Origin: Dastarcus helophoroides
Lineage: Eukaryota > Arthropoda > Insecta > Coleoptera > Bothrideridae
DNA: 64,000 nt
Assembly: GCA_028583605.1 (NCBI GenBank)
Contig: CM053334.1
Span: 22,721,726 to 22,785,725 of the forward strand
Direction of reading: 5' to 3'
Shown: piece by piece, positions 10,801 through 21,470 of the stretch
Layout: each line of letters begins with the position of its first letter
Position numbering within the stretch: position 1 is the first letter of the stretch
Notes under the pieces: model-generated
What the model was told of the DNA's origin: nothing
The model's input: the letters and a program-made list of their open reading frames with translations, nothing else
The model's database searches: none
Made by a program: the position numbers and the translations under genes

Positions 10801-11345
10801 ATCGAAATTTAGAAAAAGCAAATCTTAAGAAAAAAACGAGTATTTATTATCTCTTGACTCCTCAAGTCAGAGGAAGACAGACACGCTACCTTTCCTTAAC
10901 AGGCTTAAGAAAATGTCAAATATTGTGATATACATCCAAATTTTGACAAACAAGTTGAAACTTCCTGAAATTTGGATAAAAAGAGATGAAATTTACAAAA
11001 AAATTTTTTTCGTAATTTATGTCCTTGCACAAAAATTCCAAAAAATATATTTTTTCATCAGAAGATTCATCAAATTTTAAGGAAGAGGCATATTTTAATA
11101 AACAAGCTGAAATTTTCAGAATTAAAAGAAGTCGAAATTTTCAGAAAAGTCAAATTTTGAGAAATAACCAAATTTCAGAAAAAAAAACAACGAACTTTTT
11201 AACTCGAAATTTTGGCAAATAATTTTGACAAAAGAAGTCGAATTTTATGAATAAATGCAAAATTTCAAAAAAAAGAACCAATTTTGTAAGAAAGATTAAG
11301 AAAAAGATAGAAATTTAGAAAAAGTGTTTGAAGGAAAGGATAAAT
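7856..11345 (+). repeat. A-rich satellite array, four ~840-bp monomers
   Basis: A landmark block TCTTGACTCC(T)CAAGTCAG followed by GGAAGA recurs at about 8092, 8930, 9780 and 10852; the third interval (~1070 bp) contains an extra partial unit (10130-10380). Each monomer also has AAGATCAATATTTTCAGC and CATCCAAATTTTGACA. Inside monomers a ~23-bp minisatellite GACGAGAGAACTTTTGAG repeats two to three times (9590-9660, 10660-10730). The same family occurs reverse-complemented in the T-rich arrays at 32-47 kb (AAGCAGTCAAGAGAAAATAA at 32573). No protein-coding potential. Confidence 0.8.
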
Positions 11346-11350
11346 TCTGA

Positions 11351-11463
11351 GTTTCTCTGTGAAGATGACAGCTTGGCTGTCGAAACTCGTTAGAAAAATC
11401 TTTGTTGTGTTTTTTATTCTTTCTTGGTTTCAGAGGACAAGTTCTGTATTTCAAATTCTGAGG
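11351..11463 (+). mobile_element. HHL copy
   Basis: Contains GTGAAGATGACAGC then GCTGTCGAAACTCG, then CTTTCTTGGTTTCAGAG and TCTGTATTTCAA. The stem II arms GACAGC/GCTGTC are compensated relative to GATAGC/GCTATC copies, so pairing is preserved, but C3 of the core is replaced (GTGAAGA). Confidence 0.7.
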
Positions 11464-12990
11464 AATTGGAAAGGTGCCCAATTGAATACATATACATTTT
11501 CAGTTTGCTGCTGAACCAGAATAGAATGGGGTAGGGCGCTTGCCCCCACCCTGCTTTTTTCTTATTATGCCTATAAGTTTGGAAGAACTTATGTTCGCGT
11601 AATGGAAGTAGTTAAAAGGAAACCACAGGTCCAGACCTAATAACGTACAGCTGGAAAGTTCTGTGCGAGTTGCTGTGGCAAATTTGGCAAAGAAGCAACT
11701 CCAGAACTCTCATGAGAGTTATTTAAGATTTTTTGCCAATAATAATTTCCCCCTTTTTATTTCTATTATGTATTTTAATTAGATAATTTTTTATAGTACT
11801 TTTGTGATTTTATTTTGTTAATAGAAACTTAATATTTAGTCTTAATAATCGAATCTAGCGCTGTTCACCTCTACTCCAATAGTATATTATACTGTTAACA
11901 TTGGAGCATGTTTATAACGCTGTGATGGTGACGTGTGATGGTAACGTGAAACCATACGTTTACCCCTTATCCAAAATCGTTGAACACGCCTTAAAATCTT
12001 TGTATTTAAAAAACAACTTAGTCTACTACAAAAAAGTTATAATACTAATAGGCGTAAAATATTTGCTGATTTATCGAATAATCACGTTTGAAGCATAAAC
12101 GGTAAAAGCGGACATTTTAGAACGAAATTCGGGCAGCACTTAGCGGCCAAAAGCAATAAAATATACTAAAATCAATTAGAAGTCAACGGCAAATATCTGT
12201 TTGAGATTGCAATAGCTCCGAACGAACAATAAATAATCAACAATTCATTTGGAAGTAAATATAGCTCGGTAGCGGCAACCAGTTTCCCTTCGTTACGCAC
12301 AACCCTGCCCTAAACTTTCTTCCGCTAATGTTTCAATTTTCAAGTACCGATTCATAAACAGCGTTTTAACAAGTCAATTGGAACATTTGGGCCGACGAAA
12401 CAAGTTATCGGTTTCAGCGAATGCGATTATGAAACTCGACGTTCTGTTGTTACAGACCATTTTAACTCGACTGCTGAACGTTTCAAATATATTTCTGTCA
12501 ATTGCAGAAAATATTTCGCACGTAAATCAACCGAATCACTTAAGCTAATGATTTTATTGCATGGAATACTGAATTGTTTGCGCTCGCTGGTGGTATGATG
12601 AAAATTTAAAGAGTTAGGCCCGATTAAGTATAAATAGGGAATCTGTAATATCGACTAACTATTAACTAAATATAAAGCTAACACTGCAATGCATTCAGGA
12701 AATGCTCATTATCACAGAAGCTTCACTTCATTCAATTAGAAAAATCTCTTGACCCGGCGCATCCGCCAAATCAAGTGCGTTGAATATACACAAACTGTAA
12801 CACGCTGAATCCAATCATCTGGTAATTTCGGTTGGGTTAGTTGATATACGTAGAGGACTTAATCCTGAATATAAAATTTAATTTTTGGAGTCCCCATCCC
12901 TTCGATTAGGTCACTATTTTGAAAAGAAGCTTCTTTATTATTTACGCTTCATGGCGGACTCTTATTGGTCGAATAAATTATGTTTATTAA
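11464..12990. other. Mixed-composition stretch, no gene seen
   Basis: Less repetitive than its flanks. 11528-11555 can form a G-rich/C-rich hairpin (GGGGTAGGGC against GCCCCCACCC). A TATA-like TATAAATAG lies near 12629, without supporting gene evidence. An 18-bp GC-rich block at 12753-12770 recurs inverted at 22675-22692. Open frames are short and unrecognised. Confidence 0.5.
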
Positions 12991-13345
12991 TTTTATTTAA
13001 CATTCCTGCAACCCAGTTTGAAAATATTTAAATTTTTATAAATGAATGTTGACAATATTCACGTAAATTGAAATACAAATCTTGTCCCCTGAAACCAAGA
13101 AAGATTGCAAAAAGTTGCTCTCTCCCTCAGAGCAACTTTTGTTGCGTTTTTTAATCTTTCTTGGTTTCAGGAGACAAGATTTGTATTTAAATATTTTAAA
13201 GATAATCAAGGACCAGTCCGTTCCACCAAAAGAAAAATATATTCACGTAGTCATATTTCAAGAAATGTTTCAGAATTATGTCAACATTCATTAATACAAA
13301 TTTAAATATTTCCAAACTGGGTCGCAAAAATGTTAAACTAAAATT
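12991..13345. mobile_element. TIR element (5621 family) split by an HHL insertion
   Basis: The ends carry the family inverted repeat (TTTAACATTCCTGCAACCCA left, TGGGTCGCAAAAATGTTAAA right in slightly diverged form). The right part (CACGTAGTCATATTTC) is the reverse complement of the left part of the 5621 copy. A 175-bp HHL element sits inside at 13066-13240. Confidence 0.8.
13066..13240. mobile_element. HHL palindrome with perfect 9-bp target duplication
   Basis: Flanked by ATTCACGTA on both sides (13057-13065 and 13241-13249). The interior is a long inverted repeat: AATTGAAATACAAATCTTGT then CCAAGAAAGATT in the left arm, AATCTTTCTTGGTTTCAGG and ACAAGATTTGTATTT in the right arm, meeting at AAAAGTTGCTCT/AGAGCAACTTTT. 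The hammerhead-like core has been deleted. It ends with GGACCAGTCCGTTCCACC and A-rich sequence. The duplication shows that the palindrome moved as one unit. Confidence 0.85.
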
Positions 13346-13951
13346 AACTTATTATTTACGATTACAGAGACATAAATAAAAAAACTGTTTACTCCAATTA
13401 AAGGCAATGTCTGCACCATACATAACCACAAAAACGTTGGATGTAAAGTGACTATAAAATATCAAAGTTTCAATCAAGGATGAATTTACTACTAATAATT
13501 TTGCAGAGTCATTTTTGGGCACAGTAAAGCTTGCTTTATGGTCGACTGGATACGTCATTTCGTCCGGCGAACTTGATATCGGCGAATATAGATCTTAGAC
13601 AATACACATCTTGCTAATCAATTACGTGTCTGGCCGGAGACAGCACCGAGTATACATTTATTGTGTCCAGCTCTGGTAGTATCAATAAGGGGGAACGTCT
13701 GGTGATTTTAGTGTCCGCACTGGCTGTCGTTGCCGCTCCTCAATACCCTGGCGGCTTATAAAACCATCCGCTATTACATGTCTAGAGACATTGACAGTTC
13801 ACCCTATTCCCCGTTTATGTTTATCCTGTTTGGCATCTGGATTTGTATTGGGAAATCGATACCTACACATTAGGACAAATAAATTTTCATTTGAAAGTGA
13901 CGGAGCATGGGTAAACTTAAGTAAGAAATATACTTCTTAACTTATGGTTCT
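13346..13951. other. Non-repetitive stretch, no gene seen
   Basis: Moderate GC (for example 13640-13760). No frame above about 70 codons and no recognisable motif; perhaps single-copy DNA. Confidence 0.5.
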
Positions 13952-14130
13952 TTTTTTTGGTGGATTGCCCCCTGAAACAAAAAATGATTCAAAAACAGAA
14001 CGATAGCCAAGTTATTCATCTTCAGTATCTCTCTGAAGAATGATAGCTTGGCTATCAAAACGTGTTAGAGCAACCTTTGTTGTGTTTTTTAATCCTTAGT
14101 TTCATGGGATAAGATTTGTTTTTCAACTTA
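13952..14130. mobile_element. HHL palindrome copy
   Basis: Left arm GATAGCCAAGTTATTCATC, right arm CTGAAGAATGATAGCTTGGC then TATCAAAACGTG. The GAAA of the core is altered to CAAAA and an extra A is inserted, so this copy is degenerate. AGAGCAACCTTTGTTGTG and the 3' part follow. It begins at TTTTTTGGTGGATTGCCC, a diverged outer end. Confidence 0.7.
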
Positions 14131-14410
14131 TGGCTGAAAATGTTATTTGCTAAAATTTCTTCACAACCTTGCTTCAAAGGTTTACGATTTGTTAACCCCG
14201 AAATAATTATCTTCTCAAAATTTCGAAAAAATACTAACACCTTATGATACAAAACTCTCTTTTCATTTCGAGTTTAAATTTCTAATCCAACGGGTAGTAG
14301 AAAATATTGATTTTGAACACAGCATTTTGGAAGAGTAATTTAAATTTACAGAATATGTCGAAATTTATACACGTTTTAACTAGAAATTTTAAGATGAAAA
14401 CTGACATTTT

Positions 14411-14900
<490 letters not shown>

Positions 14901-15119
14901 AAAAAATGTCAAATTTTAGAAAAAAAATCGAAACTTAGGTTTTGGACTTTCAAAATATTTCAGATAAAGTTTACCTTTGTTAAAAACGTCGAACTCTTAA
15001 AATAATCTTGAAATTTATAATGTTGTCACACATTTAAAATTTCAAGAAGTTTCACAAAAAAAAAACATAATTTTTTTACATATTTTGTTTCTTAAATAAA
15101 ATTTTGATCTAATGATTTA

Positions 15120-16110
15120 CAGAAAATCAACAAATTTAAAAGGATAAACCAAAATATTCAGAGAAAGACCGATTTTCAAGAAAAGAATCGAAATTTCCAG
15201 AAAATTGAAAAATCTAATTTTAAGATAAATTGAAATTTGAGAAAAAAGCGACTAATGAGAAACAAATTGAAATATTCGGGGAGTGCATCTTATGAAAAAA
15301 AGTCCCAATTTCGGAAAAAAAAAACAAATTTTCGAAAAATCGAAATTCGAAATGCGGAAAATCGAAATTCGAATTTCGAAATTCAGAAATTCCAAATTCG
15401 AAATAATTTGATAGTCGGACTTTCGGAGAATCAAAATTTCGAAAACGGTCTAAATTTCTTTCTAAGGAAATTAAATTTTGAGACAAAAATGTGTAACTTT
15501 GAGTTGCAATTCGGACGTTTTAAAATTTCGAAAAAAAATTGGATTTTTTCAAGAAATTTTTCTCAAAATTCCCATCAAAAAAATGTAGAGAAAAAAAGCG
15601 AATAATATGTAATAAGTTTAGGAAAATTAACAAATATTTTAAAAAAAATCGAAATACCGAGAGAAAGACCAATTCTCAAGAAAAGAATCGAAATTTCCAC
15701 AAACCTGAAAAATCTAATTTTAGGATAAGTTGAAATTTAAGAAAAGAGCGAATATGAGAAACAAATTGAAATATTCGGAGAGTGTATCTTATAAAAAAAA
15801 TTCGAAATTTAAAAAAAACCGAATTTTTGGAAAATCGAAATTTAAAAAAATTTGATGGAAAGGTTTTTGGAAAATCAAAATTTTGAGAAAGGTCTAAATT
15901 TCTTTCTAAGAAAATTAAGGTTTGGGACAAAAGGGCAATTTTGAGTCGAAATTTGTACATTTTGAAATTTCGAAAAAAAGGTAGGATTTTTTTCAAGAAA
16001 TGTTTCTCAAAATTTTCTCCAAAAAATGTAAAATAAAGCGAATAGTGGTCGAAATTTTTAAAAAAAGTCAATTTTGTACAAAATGACAAAATGTTCAAAA
16101 AAAAACCAAT
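15120..16110 (+). repeat. Tandem pair of ~500-bp A-rich units
   Basis: Unit 1 (15120-15617) and unit 2 (15618-16110) share AGAGAAAGACC, AAGAAAAGAATCGAAATTTC, GAGAAACAAATTGAAATATT and TCTAAATTTCTTTCTAAG at a constant ~497-bp offset. Confidence 0.75.
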
Positions 16111-16299
16111 AACCTAAAAGACGGCCTTTTTAAATAGCCAAACTTTTTCAAAAAAAGTATTAGGTTACAATTTTTGGAAAAAGTAATAATTTTGAAACAA
16201 TGTGGCAATTTTCAAAATAAGTTAAAATGTTGAAAAACAGCGAAAGTTCTAAATACATTAACAGAAATCGTAATTGTGAAATATGGAAATTTAAAAAAA

Positions 16300-18950
16300 A
16301 ATGAAATATTTAAAAGCCGAAGCTTGAAAAATGTCGAAATTTTGAAAGTCAAAATTTTCAAAAAATTTAGAAATCTTCAAAAAAGTCGAAATTAAAAAAA
16401 AAGTGGCAGAATTTTTGGAAATAGCTCAGAATTTACAAAAAGTGAAATCTCGAGAATAAGTCAAAGTTGAAAAGTTCAAAAAAATCAAAATCTAAAAAAA
16501 ATGAGAATATTTGAAAACTAACCAAAATCTACAAAATTCAAAATTTTAATAAAAAAGAGGAAAATTTAAAAAAGTGAAAACTTAGCTTAAATTCACAAAT
16601 CACAATTTCGAAAAAAGTGGAAATTTTAAAGACCAAATTTCAGCATTTTTTTTTAAGTTTAGTTCAGTCTCAAAGGGTAACCCCATTATGCTTTCAAAGC
16701 ACTGCGAGTGGGATGCGGAAACAAGGATAGTTGGCGATGAACCGCCATCAACGTTGAAAAAGTGCAAACTTTAAAACTTCAAAATTTTCAAAGATCCAAA
16801 AACTAAAAAATTTTGACATTTTCAAAATGTTTGGTAATGCTTCAGAAAAGAGTAGAAATGATTTTCAGAAAAAGTCAATCTTTGAAATAAGTTGAGAATT
16901 TGAAAGCAGGCCAAATTTTGAAAAATGTTGAAATTTTCAAAAACAATCGAATTTTTCAAAACTTGTAAATAAAAATTTTAAGATATGGCAAAATTTAGAA
17001 AAAAAAATTGAATTTTTCATAGCAGATAACCAAAAAGTCGACATTTTTAAAGAGTAAAAGTTTTCAAAAGGAAGCATTGAGTTAAAAATTTTGGAAAAAT
17101 CGTCATTCTGGAAAAAGTGGAAGGTTTCCAAACAGATTAAAATTTTGTAAAACAGCGAAAATTCTGAATAACTTTAAAAAAAATCATAATTTTAAAATGT
17201 GGAAATTTTCAAAAAAATTTAAAATTTTCAAAAAAGGTAAAATTTTTTAAAAAATTTAAAATTTTCAAAAACATTTAAAATTTTCAACAAAATTTGAAAT
17301 GTTTAATAACCGAAACTCAAAAAATGTCGAACTTTGGAAAAAGTTAAAATTTTCAAAAAATGTTGAAATTTTCAAAAAGTCGAATTTAAAAAAAAGTGGC
17401 AGAACTTTTCGAAAAAACTCAGAATCTACCAAAAGTGAAATCTCTAGAATAAGTTAAAGTCCCAAGTCTTAAAAAAAGTTAAAATCTAGAAAAATTTTAG
17501 AAATTTTGAAAAATAACCAAGTAGCTACAAAATTTTTAAAAAAATCAAAACTTTGAGCAAAAATGTGTAAAACTTTAGTAAAACTTTATTGAAAAAAATT
17601 GAAACCAAAGATAAATGAATTTAGAAATACTAGTATCAAATTTTGCAAAAAATGGCAAAATTTTGAAAAATGCAAACACAAGAAGAAACAAATAAATACT
17701 GGGAAGCGGGATCTATAGAAAAATTCAAAATATAAAAAAATTTAAAATTTTTTCCAGAAAATCAAATTTTAAGAGAAAATTGTCAGAATTTGGGAAAAAC
17801 GTCCGTTTTCAGAAAAGCTATACGAAAAAATTCAAAGTTTACAGAAGAAGCTAAATTTTAAGGCAAAATTTCGAAAAAAGACGAGTTTTGACAAAAATTT
17901 AAATTTTGAGGAAAAGGTTGAAATTTTGAGAAAAATAGATCTAATTTGGAAAAAATTTGAAACTTCCTAAAGAATTATAAAAAAAGAGTCGAACTTTAAG
18001 GAGTCAAAACTTCAATGCATTTTTAAGAAGAAATGTGAGATTTCTAAACAAGAAAAGTGCTAAAAAAATCCAAATTTAAGGCAAAATTAGAAATTTCTCT
18101 AACAAAGAAAAAATCAAATTTTACTGACGAGTCCAAATCTTCAAAAAGTCGAAATTGGAAAAAAGTGGCATAACCTTTTGAAATAGCTCAGAATTTAGCA
18201 AAAGTAAAATCTCTAGAATAAGTTAAATTCAAAAGTTAAAAAAAAAGTCAAAATCCATAGAAAAAGTAGAAATTTGGAAAAATAACTACCTATCTACAAA
18301 ATTTTAAAAAAATTAAAATTTTTCGAAAGTACAAAATTCTCGAAAAAACTTTATTGAAAAAAATTGAAACCAAAGATAAATAAATTTTGAAAGAATCAAA
18401 TTTTGCGAAGTGGGAAAATTTTGAAAAATACAAACATAAAAATAAACAAACATTAAGAAGGTCGAGATTTGTAGAAAAGATTCAAAATAGGAAAAAATTT
18501 TAAAAAATTTAAAGAAAATAAAATTTTAAGACAAAAAAGTTAAATTTTTGGGAAAAAAGTAAGTTTTCACAAAGTTTATATGAAAAAATTCAAAGTTTTC
18601 CGAAGAAGCTAAATTTCAAGGCAAAATTTCGAAAACAGACGAGTTTTGACAAAAATTTAAATTTCGAGGAAAAGGTTGAAATTTCGAGAAAACTAGATCT
18701 AATTTGGTAAAAATTTTAAACTGCTTAAAGAATTATGAAAAAGACTCGAACTTTGAGGAGTCAAAACTTCACTACATTTAAGAAAAAATTTGAAATTTCT
18801 AAACAACGAAAGTGCTAAAAAATCCAAATTTAAGGAAAAATTCGAAATTTCTCTAATAAAGAAAAAATCAAATTTTACTGACGAGTTGAAATTTTCAGAA
18901 AAAAACCAATTTTGGGGTAAGTTAAGAAATTTGGGAGGAAAAATTTTAAA
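16300..18950 (+). repeat. A-rich tandem units of ~760-1000 bp
   Basis: Landmark AAAAGTGGCAGAA followed by GCTCAGAATT recurs near 16400, 17393 and 18165. A second landmark, AAGACGAGTTTTGACAAAAA with a downstream TCAAATTTTACTGACGAG, recurs at 17879-18135 and 18635-18895 (about 755 bp apart). A short non-repetitive insert of higher GC lies at 16665-16755. Confidence 0.75.
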
Positions 18951-18953
18951 AAA

Positions 18954-19075
18954 TTAAAATACAAATTTTGTCCAACTCTAGCAACCTTTGTTGTGATTTT
19001 TAATCTTTCTTAGTTTCAGGAAACAAGATTTGTACTTCAATTTTTGAGGATAACCAAGGACCAGTCCGTACCCCG
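18954..19075 (+). mobile_element. HHL copy without the ribozyme-like core
   Basis: AAAATACAAATTTTGTCC is followed directly by TAGCAACCTTTGTTGTGA, CTTTCTTAGTTTCAGG, TTGTACTTCAATTTTT and CCAAGGACCAGTCCGT. The central hairpin is deleted. Confidence 0.75.
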
Positions 19076-19534
19076 TGGACAAATTTTGGAAAAAGTCGAA
19101 ACTTAACAAAAATTCGAAATAACCTAATTAATGAATTTTTGAAAAAGTTTCAGACATAAGGCAAAATTCGAAACCTTTAGAGAAAAAGTTAGATTTTTCG
19201 GGGGAGTCAAAATGTTCAGAAAAGGTCTAATTTCGAGAATAATTGAGAAATGTGCTAAGACAAATTTTGAAAAAAATCAGAATTTTGCAATAATTCGCAA
19301 TTCTTTAATTTATATGAAATTTCGAAATCTTTGAAAATTCGAATATAAAAAGAGACAAAACTAAAAAAGAGGCTAAATTTAGAGCAAAATACGAAATTTT
19401 GAAAAAAAAAGGAAGCATTTTAAAACAAGTCGAAATTTTTAGGATAAAAATCGAATCTAGTTCCAGCTTCAAAATTTAAAACATAAATTTTGTTTGCAAT
19501 TTTGACCTTAGAAGTCTAAATTTTGGAAAAAATC

Positions 19535-19566
19535 ATTATATACATACATACACACATACACATTTT
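19535..19566. repeat. Short TACA/CACA microsatellite at a strand-composition switch
   Basis: TATACATACATACACACATA region. To its left the + strand is A-rich, to its right T-rich, and units left and right are inverted relative to each other, so it marks the centre of an inverted repeat arrangement. Confidence 0.75.
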
Positions 19567-19599
19567 TTATTGAAATTATATTTTGTGAATTTAAATTTA

Positions 19600-20460
19600 A
19601 ACAAAATTTCGATGTTATCAAAATTTTCTAGATATTTGATTATTTTTCAAAATTTCCATTTTTTTATAGATTGTAGCTTTTTTTTGAACTTTTTCACTTT
19701 AACATATTCTCGAAATTTCGTTTTTTGTAAGTTCTGATCTACTTTGAAAAATTCTGCTATTTCTTTTCTAATTTTGACTTTTTTGGAAATGTCGACATTT
19801 TTTGAAAATTTTAACATTTTTTCAATATTTGAACTCTTTTAAATATTTCAACTTTTTTTAAGGTTGACTCTTTCTGAAAATCATTTCTCTTGTCTACTGA
19901 AGCATTACCAAACATTCTTAAAATTTTAAGGCTTTTTTAAAATTTTGGATTTTTTAAAATTTTGAAGTTTTAAAATTTGCACTTGTTTCAAATTTTGAGA
20001 AATTGATTAAAATGTTGCATTTAAAATTTGGACCTTTTCTTGAAACTATGACTTGTAAATTGGAATCAAATTTCGACACCTAAAATTTTCATTTTTTATC
20101 AAAATTTTAAATTTTGTAGATATTTGATTATTTTTAAAAATTTTTACTCTTTGCTAGATTTTGATTTTTTTTGAAACTTTCAACTTTAGCTTATTCTCCA
20201 TATTTCAACTTTTTGTAAATTTATAGCTACTTAGAAAAAATCTATTTTTTTAGATTCCATTCTGAAAATTTAAACATTTTACAATTTTCAGTTTTTGCAA
20301 ATTACAATTTTTTTTGAGAATTTTGACATTTTGAAATAAGCATTTCTTTTAAAAATCTTCCCTTTCGAAAAATTTCAACTCTTTCTCAAAGATTTATAAA
20401 CTTTTATGAAATTTCTGAATTTGCAATTTCAATATTTTTTGCTTTAACATTTTATGCAAG
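19600..20460 (-). repeat. Inverted (T-rich) copies of the 16.4-kb unit
   Basis: The reverse complement of 19860-19990 matches 16757-16887 (shared GTTTGGTAATGCTTCAG and AGAAATGATTTTCAGAAA). 19610-19800 matches 16385-16550. A second, more diverged inverted unit covers about 20060-20280. Confidence 0.75.
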
Positions 20461-20760
20461 TAGAATGCAACCTAGACTGCAAATTCATGCAGCCCTCCAG
20501 GCGTGTGAATCATAGGTAGCTGAACTACCAATAGTTGAAACACTGCCACCTAACGAAGCGGTTGCTCTCTAGAAAAGTTCCCAGAAGACAAGAATTGTAA
20601 TGCACAAACCTTGTCGGAACATTTATTAGCATTCGAGTTGGATATACCAAACTGACGAGATCTAATAAGATCGAAACCGGTCTTTGGTTTCCAAACTTCG
20701 ATTCTAATAAATGTATAAACCTATTGGTCTGGGCATTAGAATTTAACGTTTTACTTTAAA
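20460..20760 (+). mobile_element. Short non-coding insertion carrying a hammerhead ribozyme
   Basis: A block of higher-complexity sequence interrupts T-rich satellite. It begins near GCAAGTAGAATGCAACC and ends near GGGCATTAGAATTTAAC; the exact ends are uncertain. No coding potential. It contains the hammerhead at 20619-20714. By analogy it may be a PLE terminal repeat or another small ribozyme-bearing retroelement (retrozyme-like), but only one hammerhead is visible and no target duplication was found. Confidence 0.5.
20619..20714 (+). ncRNA. Canonical hammerhead ribozyme with extended stem I
   Basis: All conserved core nucleotides are present: CTGACGA (20652-20658), stem II GATCT/AGATC with loop AATA (20659-20672), GAAA (20673-20676), minimal stem III closed by CG within ACCGGT, and GTC with predicted cleavage after C20682. 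Stem I is CCAAA/TTTGG (20647-20651, 20683-20687), an internal loop ATATA/TTT, TTGG/CCAA (20638-20641, 20691-20694), TCGA/TCGA with small bulges, and an outer perfect 11-bp helix ACATTTATTAG/CTAATAAATGT (20619-20629, 20704-20714). A stem I internal loop opposite loop II is where natural hammerheads make stabilising tertiary contacts. Minimal stem III is typical of PLE-borne hammerheads. Activity is inferred. Confidence 0.9.
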
Positions 20761-21470
20761 TTCAAAGGAATTCCTTTTTCCAAGATTATTAATTATCTTT
20801 TCGAAAATGTTGACTTGTGGAAAAATTAAATTCGAACCTTTGTTTAGACAATATTCGATTTTTCTTCACAATTTTCAAATTTTCAATGTTTTAGCAAACT
20901 TTCTGTTAAAATTCCTTTTAACCTTTTTTTACACTTTGTTAGTTTTCTTTCTTAAATTTAATTTTTGTCTTCAAATTTTATAGACAATTTCTGTTTAAAT
21001 TTAGCATTTTCACCAAAACTGCATTATCTTAAACCAAAATTTTGATTTCAAACACATAATTTTAAATTTAATTCCGCTTTTAAACTCGAAATTTTGAGCC
21101 TATAGAAGTTTGAAATTTGATCCTATGAAATTTTGGCCTAAATATCCAGTAACAATTTCTACTTTTAGTCCCTAAAATTTTGACTTATAATTCCTTATTT
21201 TGTTTTCAATATTTTTCTAGAGAACTTGGACTTTTATGTGAATATTTTTTTACACATTTAAAGTTTAGTTTTAAAACGTCTAACCTAATAAAACTGCAAA
21301 GTTAAAATTCAAACAATTTAAATAAAGTTAACTGTTTAAGTTAAATATTTCGACTACCATCTGAATGAAAATCTTGAAGTTTCTTTGGAAATGTCGAAAT
21401 TAATCTCAAAAATTTTAGTTGAAAAATAATTGTGTACTCTTTAAATTCGAATTTAAATTCGAAATTTTGA
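20761..21470. repeat. T-rich low-complexity DNA
   Basis: Degenerate AAATTTTGACTT-type phrases without a clear period; no gene. Confidence 0.55.

Noticed and set aside
9970..11070. CATCAGAAGA blocks, whose reverse complement contains CTGATGA
   Set aside because: No GAAA or stem II follows on the minus strand.
7856..11345. CRISPR-like array of regularly spaced repeats
   Set aside because: The units are hundreds of bases, the spacers are themselves repeats, and the genome is eukaryotic.
11528..11555. Relation between G/C hairpins at 11.5 kb and 50.07 kb as one element
   Set aside because: Only about 15 bases are similar and the flanks differ; insufficient to define a family.
18124..18160. CTGACGAG followed by GTCGAAATT, resembling a hammerhead core; again at 18880
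   Set aside because: Stem II cannot pair (GTCC against AAGTC) and no stem I partner exists; it is a satellite phrase that resembles the core by chance.
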